From assembly GCA_030841245.1 (NCBI GenBank), contig JAVEDG010000127.1:1-11075 (forward strand): DNA of 11,075 nt, read 5' to 3'. This DNA is from Actinomycetota bacterium. GTDB lineage: Bacteria; Actinomycetota; Actinomycetes; JACCUZ01. The notes below the pieces were generated by a model. The model did not search any database and had not been told where the DNA came from. It was given only the letters and a program-made list of their open reading frames with translations. The translations under genes were made by a program, and so were the position numbers. Each line of letters starts with the position of its first letter. The first letter of the stretch is position 1. Of this stretch, positions 1 to 5,817 are shown piece by piece.

Positions 1-456
1 GGCGAGAACGTCGGCTACGGCCCCGACTGGTCCACCGTCGAGACCGCGTTCAAGCAGTCACCTGAGCACCGCGCCAACATCCTGTAGTCGAAGATCACAC
101 AGCTCGGTGTCGGTGTCGTGCACGCCGGCGGGCGCGTGTGGATCACTCAGGACTTCCGCTTCCCGCTGAGCAGCTCCTCGTCCTCCGGCTCCTCGTCGTC
201 CGGCTCCTCGTCGTCCGGCTCCTCGTCATCGGGCTCCTCGTCCTCCGGCTCCTCGTCGTCCGGCTCGTCCGGCTCCGGGACGTCGGCCGTCGCGCCGGCC
301 CCGGTGCGCCCGGTGCTGACGCCGACCCAGCGCCTCGCCCGGCGGATCGCCGACGTGCGCGAGCGGGTCGCCGCAGATCGGCACCGGTCGCACGCTCGTG
401 ACCCGCTGACCAGGGCGATCCGCTTCGCCGAGACGATGCGCCGGGTCAGCCGCTGA
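1..456 (+). pseudogene. CAP/SCP-domain secreted protein, C-terminal part, interrupted by an in-frame amber codon
   Basis: The first 28 codons read as the end of a CAP (SCP/PR-1/YkwD-like) domain: GENVGYG, then a WSTVETAFKQS stretch and the HRANIL signature. Codon 29 (85-87) is TAG. The same frame then continues with SKITQLGVGVVHAGGRVWITQDF, which is exactly the rest of a CAP domain, followed by a Ser/Gly repeat and an Arg-rich tail, and ends at TGA 454-456. Both halves are needed for one complete domain, so this is one gene broken by a nonsense codon (or read through). CAP proteins of bacteria are usually exported and their biochemical role is poorly known. The N-terminus and any signal peptide lie outside the window. 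The stop could have arisen from a TCG serine codon by one base change, which fits the family at that place. A sequencing error or suppression cannot be excluded. A minor alternative is that translation restarts at GTG 118, but that would give only a fragment. Confidence 0.8.
172..261 (+). repeat. 15-bp tandem repeat encoding GSSSS
   Basis: About six copies of a 15-bp unit (consensus GGCTCCTCGTCGTCC) run head to tail, the first copy starting AGCTCC; the cleanest copies are at 187-201, 202-216, 217-231, 232-246 and 247-261. In the frame of the CAP protein each unit encodes Gly-Ser-Ser-Ser-Ser, a flexible linker between the CAP domain and the basic tail. Copies differ only at synonymous third positions (TCG, TCC, TCA), so the peptide is better kept than the DNA. 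Copy number may vary between strains. Confidence 0.9.
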
Positions 457-547
457 CCCGAGCACGGCGGACCGTAGTGGTCTGCCAGGCTGGGCACGTG
501 CCTCCCCCCATCGCAGCGAGCACGTCGCCGCGACCCCACCGGGAGTC

Positions 548-1429
548 GTGCGGGTGACCCGACTGCGACGACGACCGGCCGAGCACCCCGAGTCGGCGGT
601 AGCCGGCCAGGCCTCCGCGGCAGCCGCCGAGGTCGAGACCGCACTGGACGTGCCCGCAGACCCGCGGGCCGCTGCGTTCTTCGACGTCGACAACACGGTG
701 ATGCAGGGCGCTTCGCTGTTCCACCTCGCCCGCGGTCTCTACCAGCGCAAGTTCTTCACCGGCCGTGACCTGGGCCGGTTCGCCTGGCAGCAGGCCAGGT
801 TCCGGATCATGGGGAGCGAGGACATGGCGCACGTGCACGAGGCCCGCGAGACCGCGCTCTCCTTCGTCGCCGGCCACACCGTGAACGAGATGGCCGCGAT
901 CGGGGAGGAGGTCTTCGACGAGGTGATGGCCGACAAGATCTGGCCGGGCACCCGCGCGCTGGCGCAGATGCACCTGGACGCCGGTCAGCGGGTCTGGCTG
1001 GTCACGGCGACGCCCGTCGAGGTGGCCGAGGTGATCGCCCGGAGGTTGGGACTCACCGGCGCCCTGGGCACGGTCGCCGAGGCGGTCGACGGCGTGTACT
1101 CGGGACGGCTGGTCGGCGAGATCCTGCACGGTGAGGCGAAGGCCGAGGCGGTCCGGGCGCTCGCCGTCCGGCAGGGGCTCGACCTCGAGCGCTGCGCGGC
1201 GTACAGCGACTCCGCCAACGACATCCCGATGCTCTCGCTGGTCGGCGCGCCGTGCGCGGTCAACCCGGACAGCCGGCTGCGGGCTCACGCCAAGGCGCAC
1301 GGCTGGCGGGTCCGCGACTACCGCACCGGCCGCAAGGCGGCCCGGGTGGGCCTGCCGACCGCGGCCGCGCTGGGGGCGGCGGCCGGAGCCGTGGCGGCGG
1401 CAGCGACGGTCCGGCGCCGCACCCGCTGA
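548..1429 (+). CDS. HAD-IB family phosphatase, SerB1-like
   Basis: This is a haloacid-dehalogenase-superfamily hydrolase of subfamily IB, the group of phosphoserine phosphatase SerB and related phosphomonoesterases. Counting from GTG 548, motif I is FFDVDNT with nucleophile Asp46 and acid/base Asp48; motif II is LVTATP with Thr153; the conserved lysine is in HGEAKAEAV (Lys198); motif III is YSDSANDIPML with Asp221 and Asp225. An alpha-helical cap lies between motifs I and II (about 55-130). The substrate cannot be read from the sequence; phosphoserine is only one option, as many SerB1-like actinobacterial proteins are uncharacterised. The C-terminus has an Ala-rich hydrophobic stretch (about 269-287) followed by RRRTR, which could be a weak membrane anchor. 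GGGAG at 541-545 is better placed for a GTG start at 554 than for 548, so the protein may be two residues shorter. M. tuberculosis has serB1 close to the same galE2/Rv0502 neighbours. Confidence 0.85.
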   Translation: MRVTRLRRRPAEHPESAVAGQASAAAAEVETALDVPADPRAAAFFDVDNTVMQGASLFHLARGLYQRKFFTGRDLGRFAWQQARFRIMGSEDMAHVHEARETALSFVAGHTVNEMAAIGEEVFDEVMADKIWPGTRALAQMHLDAGQRVWLVTATPVEVAEVIARRLGLTGALGTVAEAVDGVYSGRLVGEILHGEAKAEAVRALAVRQGLDLERCAAYSDSANDIPMLSLVGAPCAVNPDSRLRAHAKAHGWRVRDYRTGRKAARVGLPTAAALGAAAGAVAAAATVRRRTR

Positions 1430-1447
1430 GCCCGGCACCCGGGTCCG

Positions 1448-1475
1448 AGGTCGAAAGCTACCGACCGGTAGGATC
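1448..1475 (+). promoter_or_regulatory. Promoter and palindromic operator of the sigma-factor operon
   Basis: This 28-bp stretch has AGGTC at 1448-1452, a palindrome TACCGACCGGTA at 1459-1470 (a longer inverted repeat CTACCG-AC-CGGTAG spans 1458-1471), and a TAGGAT hexamer at 1469-1474 that resembles a housekeeping -10 box and overlaps the right half-site. The -35 region at 17 bp spacing (CGAGGT) is poor. The element is 21/28 identical to the one at 5780-5807 in front of the epimerase gene. A dimeric regulator bound here would cover the -10 box. The palindrome looks like a TetR-type operator, but the protein that binds is not known. The leader to GTG 1556 would be roughly 75 nt. Confidence 0.55.
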
Positions 1476-1542
1476 ACTTGGTCCGAGACGTTCCTCACAC
1501 CGGACACCCGGGTAAAGCCCTCATGACTCTCCTGCCAACCCC

Positions 1543-1551
1543 GGAAGGGAG
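1543..1551 (+). promoter_or_regulatory. Strong ribosome binding site that fixes the sigma-factor start
   Basis: GGAAGGGAG lies 4 to 7 nt ahead of GTG 1556, a strong Shine-Dalgarno match. Possible upstream starts in the same frame (TTG 1478, ATG 1523) lack one, and TTG 1478 lies next to the predicted -10 box, so it would be at or before the transcript start. Confidence 0.7.
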
Positions 1552-1555
1552 AGGC

Positions 1556-2290
1556 GTGCGCCGTCCTGTCGCCGTCGACCTGCCCGCGCTCCGCGTGCTG
1601 CGTTCGCTGGTGGCCGCCGAGATCCGCCCCCTGTGCGCGGCTCCCGCCGGAGCGCCGGTCCCGGCCGGCCCGCTGTGGTCGATCACGGCTCCGGGCGCCC
1701 GAAGCGGTTCCGGCGCGAGGGGGACGGCACCCGGCGGAGAGGACCCGGCCCGGATGGCGGCCCTGGTCGCCCTCGCGCAGCAGGGCGACGGCGAGGCCTT
1801 CGGCCTGATCTACGACGCGTACGTCGGGCAGGTCTACCGCTACCTCTACTACCGGGTCGGATCGTCCGCTGTCGCCGAGGACCTGACGTCCGAGACGTTC
1901 CTGCGTGCCCTGCGCCGCATCGACTCGTTCCGGTGGCGCGGTAAGGACATCGGCGCCTGGTTCGTCACCATCGCGCGCAACCTCGTCGCCGATCACGTCA
2001 AGTCCAGCCGCTTCCGGCTCGAGGTGCCGACCGGGGACATCCTGGACGCGGACCGCTGCGACGACGGCATCGAGGACGTGGTGGTCGAGCGGATCCAGCA
2101 CCAGGAGCTCATCGACGGGGTACGCCGGCTGCGGCCCGACCAGCAGGAGTGCATCGTGCTGCGCTTCCTCCAGGGCCTCTCCGTCGCAGAGACCGCCAAG
2201 GTGATGACCCGCTCGGAGGGGGCCGTCAAGCAGCTCCAGCTGCGCGCGGTCCGTGCCCTGGCCGTCCTGCTGCCGGAGCTGGCGCCGTGA
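1556..2290 (+). CDS. BldN-like ECF sigma factor with N-terminal extension
   Basis: This 244-residue ECF sigma factor has region 2 at about 80-150 (AFGLIYDAYV, then EDLTSETFLRALRRI, then AWFVTIARNLVADHVKSSRF) and region 4 at about 182-240 (RLRPDQQECIVLRFLQGLSV followed by EGAVKQLQLRAVRAL). These stretches closely resemble Streptomyces BldN as I recall it, which directs RNA polymerase to genes for aerial-hypha coat proteins (chaplins, rodlins) and other developmental targets. As in BldN there is an N-terminal extension of about 66 residues (PVAVDLPALRVLRSLVAAEI, then an Ala/Pro/Gly-rich stretch) that ordinary ECF factors lack; BldN is made as a pro-protein and its extension is removed. The next gene on the same strand encodes an RsbN-like anti-sigma factor, which supports the assignment. 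Target genes and role in this organism are inference. The start is set by the ribosome site at 1543-1551. Confidence 0.88.
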   Translation: MRRPVAVDLPALRVLRSLVAAEIRPLCAAPAGAPVPAGPLWSITAPGARSGSGARGTAPGGEDPARMAALVALAQQGDGEAFGLIYDAYVGQVYRYLYYRVGSSAVAEDLTSETFLRALRRIDSFRWRGKDIGAWFVTIARNLVADHVKSSRFRLEVPTGDILDADRCDDGIEDVVVERIQHQELIDGVRRLRPDQQECIVLRFLQGLSVAETAKVMTRSEGAVKQLQLRAVRALAVLLPELAP

Positions 2291-2341
2291 CGCGCCCGGA
2301 GCACGGCGTAACCGCCGGTGACGCGCGTCGTTGTCAGGTCA

Positions 2342-2362
2342 GGCCCGGACGACCGCCGGGCC
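2342..2362 (+). other. Hairpin between sigma and anti-sigma genes
   Basis: GGCCCGG (2342-2348) and CCGGGCC (2356-2362) form a perfect 7-bp GC stem with a 7-nt loop, inside the 103-nt gap between the sigma and anti-sigma genes. No T-run follows. It could act as a partial terminator or RNA-stability element that sets the ratio of the two proteins. In DNA of this GC content such a stem could also be chance. Confidence 0.35.
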
Positions 2363-2393
2363 GGACCGTCGACGGCCGAAGGGGTGGTGCCGC

Positions 2394-3566
2394 ATGAGAC
2401 CGGCCATCCTGACGACGCCCGCCGAGCGGCGGCGCGCCGATGACCTGGCCGCGCTGGTCGACGGGCGACCCGCTGGGACGGTGCCGAAGGAGCTGCGTGA
2501 CGTGGTAGCGCTGCTGGGCGCGCTGCCCGCGCCGCGCACCGCGCCGGACGCCGCCTTCCGCGACCGGCTGCGCGACCGGCTGGTGGCCGAGTGCAGCCGA
2601 CGCAGCCCTGCTGCACCAGCGCACCGCCCGACGCAGACGTCGCACGATCGCCCGCACCGGCTGCGGTCCCTCGTCGCCGCGACGACTGCCGCGACCCTCG
2701 TCCTCGGAGCAGGCGCCGCCTTCGCCAGCAGCCGGGCGCTGCCGGGCGACCCGCTCTACGGGCTCAAGCGCGAGATCGAGGACGTCCGGCTGCAGCTGGC
2801 CGGCTCCGACGAGGCGCGCGGGCGCGTCCTGCTCGATCAGGCGACCGAGCGCCTCGACGAGGTGGAGGCGCTCGCCGCAGCGCCCGACGCGCACGACCCG
2901 ACGACGCTGGCCCGGACCGCGGACACGCTGGCTGCGATGGAACAGGACAGCAGAGCCGGTGCCGCCGACCTGGTCGCGGCCTACCGGGAGACCGGTGCTG
3001 CCGGCCCGCTCACCGCCCTCGGCACGTTCGCCCGCGAGCAGCGCCAACGACTGGTCCTGCTGGTCCCGGCGCTCGACCCGTCGTTGCGGGCCGCAGCCAG
3101 GGCGATCGCCGCTGCGCTGGCCGGCTACTGGATGCAGACCGACCGCCTCACCGCGCTGCCCGGACCGGTCTCGTCGACGGGCGGCGGGCCTGTCGACGCG
3201 GCGGCGGTCCCCGTGGGGAGCGGGGCCATGGTCGACCGGCTGCGCGCGACGGCACTGGACCCGGGGACGTCGGTCAGCCGGTCCGACGGCACTGGCGGCC
3301 TGGGCGGGGGCGTGTTGACGGAAGGGTCCGTGAGCCTGGGGACCGGGAGCTCCGGCAGCACCGACGGCACCGGCGGCCTGCTCTCCGTGTCGGGGGGCAA
3401 CACCTCGGGGGGCAACACGTCGGCGGACCCGCTGCCACAGGTGACGGTGCCGGCAGTGCCGCTGCCCACGATCTCGAGCGTCCCGCTGCCGACGTCGACC
3501 GCGCTGCCCAGCGTCGGGATCAGCGTGGACCCGTGCTCGGTCCTGCCTACGGCCCCCGGCTGCTGA
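2394..3566 (+). CDS. RsbN-like membrane anti-sigma factor (DUF5667)
   Basis: This 390-residue protein is probably the membrane-bound inhibitor of the sigma factor encoded just upstream. Residues 1-89 are cytoplasmic, helical and charged, and would bind the sigma factor. They hold one cysteine and no HxxxCxxC, so this is not a zinc-type anti-sigma domain, which fits RsbN, a distinct class. A single membrane helix lies at about 90-111. After it comes ALPGDPLYGLKREIEDVRL (115-133), the hallmark start of DUF5667, whose helical domain runs to about 254. The rest (about 255-390) is a Gly/Ser/Thr/Pro-rich low-complexity outer tail ending with two cysteines (DPCSVLPTAPGC), well beyond the domain itself. 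The start ATG 2394 has AAGGGG 9 nt ahead; an upstream TTG at 2331 has no such support and lies ahead of the hairpin. The partner relation is inferred from gene order and family. Confidence 0.82.
   Translation: MRPAILTTPAERRRADDLAALVDGRPAGTVPKELRDVVALLGALPAPRTAPDAAFRDRLRDRLVAECSRRSPAAPAHRPTQTSHDRPHRLRSLVAATTAATLVLGAGAAFASSRALPGDPLYGLKREIEDVRLQLAGSDEARGRVLLDQATERLDEVEALAAAPDAHDPTTLARTADTLAAMEQDSRAGAADLVAAYRETGAAGPLTALGTFAREQRQRLVLLVPALDPSLRAAARAIAAALAGYWMQTDRLTALPGPVSSTGGGPVDAAAVPVGSGAMVDRLRATALDPGTSVSRSDGTGGLGGGVLTEGSVSLGTGSSGSTDGTGGLLSVSGGNTSGGNTSADPLPQVTVPAVPLPTISSVPLPTSTALPSVGISVDPCSVLPTAPGC
3390..3419 (+). repeat. Two-copy 15-bp repeat in the anti-sigma tail
   Basis: TCGGGGGGCAACACC (3390-3404) is followed at once by a copy differing in the last base (3405-3419). 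It encodes SGGNT twice. The same tail also has DGTGGL twice (near 3284 and 3362), so this outer region seems to grow by short duplications. Confidence 0.75.
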
Positions 3567-3597
3567 GAGACCGGACAGCGCTGCTGAAAGACCGGAC
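3559..3597 (+). repeat. Imperfect 18-bp direct repeat over the anti-sigma stop codon
   Basis: GCTGCTGAGAGACCGGAC (3559-3576) and GCTGCTGAAAGACCGGAC (3580-3597) match at 17 of 18 bases with a period of 21. The first copy includes the TGA stop (3564-3566) of the anti-sigma gene; the second fills nearly all of the 36-nt gap to the end of the converging acyltransferase gene. No clear terminator hairpin is seen in this gap. Confidence 0.8.
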
Positions 3598-3602
3598 CAT
3601 GC

Positions 3603-4709
3603 TCAGAAGAACACCGATCGGCGTTGCATCAGCAGCCGGTAGAGCGTGTGCTGGATGGTCTCGCGCACCTGGTCGGTGAGGTTGAACACGAGCATCGGGT
3701 CGTCGGCAGCCGCGCTGCCGTAGGTCGAGGTCTGGATCGGCTCGCCGAACTCGATGATCCACTTGCTCGGCAGCGGGATCGCGCCGAGCGGGCCAAGCCA
3801 GGGGAAGGTGGGGGTGACCGGCACATAGGGCAGGCCGAGCACCCGCGCCAGTGTGCGGAGGTCTCCGATGATCGGATAGATCTCCTCAGCACCGACGATC
3901 GAGCAGGGGACGATCGGTGTACCGGTGCGCAGGGCCGCTGACACGAAGCCACCGCGGCCGAACCGCTGGAGCTTGTAGCGCTCCGAGAAGGGCTTGCCGA
4001 TGCCCTTGAAGCCCTCGGGCCAGACTCCGACGAGCGCACCCTTGCGGAGCAGCCGCTCCGCGTCCTCGTTGCAGGCCAGCGTCGTGCCGGTGCGCCGGGC
4101 GAGCTCGCTGACGACGGGCGTCTTGAAGACCAGGTCGGCACCGAGCATCCGCAGGTGCCGGTGCGCGGGGTGGTCGTCGAGCAGCGCGAGCTGAGTCATG
4201 ATCGAGTCGACCGGCACGGTCCCGGAGTGGTTGCCGACGATGAGTGCCCCACCCTCAGCGGGGACGTTCTCCAGGCCGCGCGTCTCGACGCGGAAGTAGC
4301 TGCGGTAGAGCGGGCGCATCGCCGCGAGCAGCACCGAGTCGGTCAGCTCGGGGTCGAAGCCGAACTCATCGACCTCGTAGTCGCCCGTGAGGCGGCGCCG
4401 GACGAACGCCAGCACGGCCGCGGCCTTGCGCTCCCACTCGGGCACCTGCTCGGCCGCACCGGGTCCCGCCGCGCCCGGCATGGGGCCCCCGGGCCGGGCC
4501 TCGGCCGCGGGGTCACCCGGCGCGACCCCTGTGGGCACCACACCCGCCTCCGGGCTGCCGGTGTCGAGCAGCGGCGAGGACCGCCTGCGGCGGGCTCGTT
4601 CGCCCGTGGCCCTCGCGGCGCCGGCGGCGACCGCGTCACGCGCGGCGTCGGGGGAGCCGCGTCGGGGTCGCTCCGGCCCGTCGATGGGTATGACGCGCGC
4701 GTCAGGCAC
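3603..4709 (-). CDS. Lysophospholipid-type acyltransferase (Rv0502-like)
   Basis: This 368-residue protein belongs to the PlsC/LPLAT superfamily, which moves acyl groups from acyl-CoA or acyl-ACP to lipid alcohols at the inner face of the membrane. The catalytic block is VGNHSGTVPVD (158-168), with His161 and Asp168 separated by six residues, as in MGAT/DGAT-like members, and not the classic HX4D spacing. Further blocks are the substrate-binding WPEGFKGIGKPF (230-241) and IVPCSIVGAEEIYPI (266-280). The substrate is not readable. The first 90 residues are Ala/Pro/Gly/Arg-rich and probably disordered; the conserved domain begins near EWERKAAAVL. The GTG start overlaps the epimerase end by 8 bp, so the two are one operon and perhaps translationally coupled. 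The closest remembered relative is mycobacterial Rv0502, next to galE2 in the same order. Confidence 0.85.
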   Translation of the reverse strand: MPDARVIPIDGPERPRRGSPDAARDAVAAGAARATGERARRRRSSPLLDTGSPEAGVVPTGVAPGDPAAEARPGGPMPGAAGPGAAEQVPEWERKAAAVLAFVRRRLTGDYEVDEFGFDPELTDSVLLAAMRPLYRSYFRVETRGLENVPAEGGALIVGNHSGTVPVDSIMTQLALLDDHPAHRHLRMLGADLVFKTPVVSELARRTGTTLACNEDAERLLRKGALVGVWPEGFKGIGKPFSERYKLQRFGRGGFVSAALRTGTPIVPCSIVGAEEIYPIIGDLRTLARVLGLPYVPVTPTFPWLGPLGAIPLPSKWIIEFGEPIQTSTYGSAAADDPMLVFNLTDQVRETIQHTLYRLLMQRRSVFF

Positions 4710-5733
4710 CGACCCGCCCCCTGCTCACGATGTCGACCAGCCGGCGCTCGACGGCCGTGACGTTGTCCTTGGACAGCGGACCGTGCAGCCGCTGGCGAGC
4801 CACGAAGTCGTCGAACGCCTCCACCGTCGAGTAGCGCGGCTCGAAGCCGAGGACGTCGCGCATCCGCGTCGTGTCGACGACGCGGCCGTAGGAGAGGAAG
4901 CGCATCTGCTCGAGCGAGAAGTCGGCCACGTGCAGCCTGCGCAGCAGCTGGCCGATCCACGGCGCGACCGGCTGCGGCAACGGCGCGGTCGGACGGCCCG
5001 CTCGGCGGATGGCTTGCGAGAGAGTCAGCACACCGTCGCCCGCGATGTTGAACGTGCCGCCGTGGTCGCCGACCGTGGCACGCCACAACGCCTCGAGCCC
5101 GTCGCGCTCGTGGACGAACTGCAGCCGAGGGTCGAAGCCGAGCACGGTCGGCACCACGGGTAGCGAGAAGTACGACGTGAGCGCGGTCTGCACCGTCGGC
5201 CCGACGAAGTTGGCGAACCGGAGCATCGTGACGGCGACGTCCGGGCGCCGCCGGGCGAAACCACGCACGTAGCTCTCGACCTCGACGGAGTCCTTGGCGT
5301 AGCCGGTCCGGGCCAGCGCGTGCGGCTCCTGGTCCTCGGTGAACATCGCCGGGTCGCTCGGCGAGGAGCCGTAGACCGAGGTCGAGGACTTCACCACGAG
5401 CTTGCGCACGCTCGGCGCCTTCTGGCAGGCCGCCAGCAGCTGCATGGTGCCGATGACGTTGATCTCCTTCATCGTCGCGCGGCCGCCGGCGCCCAGCGGC
5501 GTGGCGATCACCGCCATGTGGACGACGGTGTCGACCTCGGCCTGCGCGATGACCTTGCCGATGATCGGGTTGCGGATGTCGGCCCGCACGAACTCGGCGT
5601 CGCCGAGGTCCTGGCGAGGCGGGACGACATCGACCCCGATGACCCGGGTGATGTCCGGATCTGCTTGCAGGAGCTGGGTGAACCGGCCACCGAGGTAGCG
5701 CGAGACGCCGGTCACCATGACGACGCGGCTCAC
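4702..5733 (-). CDS. NAD-dependent epimerase/dehydratase family (extended SDR), GalE2-like
   Basis: This 343-residue protein has the Rossmann fold of extended short-chain dehydrogenases. The N-terminal nucleotide loop is VTGVSRYLGGRF (7-18), a variant of TGxxGxxG, followed by VIGVDVVPP with the acidic end of beta-2 and by FVRADIRN. The active-site serine/threonine region is KSSTSVYGSS (115-124). The usual YxxxK is absent: Tyr145 is followed by AKDS, so Ser149 stands where the catalytic lysine is expected and a lysine is at +2. It resembles mycobacterial Rv0501 (galE2), whose true reaction is not settled; UDP-glucose 4-epimerase activity should not be assumed. GTG 5733 is chosen because GAGGGGG ends 5 nt ahead of it; GTG 5739 would lie inside that site. 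The gene has its own promoter element (5780-5807) and precedes the acyltransferase. Confidence 0.85.
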   Translation of the reverse strand: MSRVVMVTGVSRYLGGRFTQLLQADPDITRVIGVDVVPPRQDLGDAEFVRADIRNPIIGKVIAQAEVDTVVHMAVIATPLGAGGRATMKEINVIGTMQLLAACQKAPSVRKLVVKSSTSVYGSSPSDPAMFTEDQEPHALARTGYAKDSVEVESYVRGFARRRPDVAVTMLRFANFVGPTVQTALTSYFSLPVVPTVLGFDPRLQFVHERDGLEALWRATVGDHGGTFNIAGDGVLTLSQAIRRAGRPTAPLPQPVAPWIGQLLRRLHVADFSLEQMRFLSYGRVVDTTRMRDVLGFEPRYSTVEAFDDFVARQRLHGPLSKDNVTAVERRLVDIVSRGRVGA

Positions 5734-5738
5734 GAGCA

Positions 5739-5745
5739 CCCCCTC
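5739..5745 (-). promoter_or_regulatory. Ribosome binding site that fixes the epimerase start
   Basis: GAGGGGG on the minus strand lies 5 nt before GTG 5733. A GTG two codons earlier (5739) shares its first base with this site, which makes it the poorer start. Confidence 0.65.
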
Positions 5746-5779
5746 GTCCGGTTCAGGCAGCGAAGTTGCGGCACCACCG

Positions 5780-5807
5780 GAGCCTACCGATCGGTAACCA
5801 AGGACCT
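5780..5807 (-). promoter_or_regulatory. Promoter and palindromic operator of the epimerase operon
   Basis: On the minus strand this holds AGGTC (5807-5803), the perfect 12-bp palindrome TACCGATCGGTA (5796-5785) and a TAGGCT -10-like box (5786-5781) that overlaps the right half-site. Layout and spacing match the sigma-operon element at 1448-1475 base for base in length, with 21 of 28 positions the same. The leader to GTG 5733 would be about 40 nt. It sits in the 84-nt space between the bS22 stop and the epimerase start, so the epimerase and acyltransferase can be transcribed apart from bS22. Confidence 0.6.
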
Positions 5808-5817
5808 GGCGCGGCGC

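Noticed and set aside
172..261. Possible CRISPR-like array
   Set aside because: Units are 15 bp, directly joined with no spacers, and lie within a reading frame.
147..280. Acidic repeat (EEPDDEEPDDEE) on the minus strand
   Set aside because: It is the reverse reading of the GSSSS repeat; the plus frame joins to a true CAP domain, so the plus reading is the gene.
1431..1443. CCCGG-CAC-CCGGG hairpin after the HAD gene as terminator
   Set aside because: A 5-bp stem with a 3-nt loop and no U-run is too weak in DNA of this composition.
1448..1475. BldN- or WhiG-type autoregulated promoter
   Set aside because: The remembered BldN (CGTAAC / CGTTGA) and WhiG (GCCGATAA) consensus boxes are not present; the -10 looks like a housekeeping TAGGAT.
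446..2101. 551-codon open frame on the minus strand
   Set aside because: It is antisense to the HAD and sigma genes, both with clear motifs; its translation has no recognisable domain and reflects high GC at third codon positions.
2591..3679. 362-codon plus-strand frame inside the anti-sigma gene
   Set aside because: It is an Arg/Ala/Gly-rich out-of-frame reading of the DUF5667 gene, whose own frame shows the membrane helix and ALPGDPLYGLKRE.
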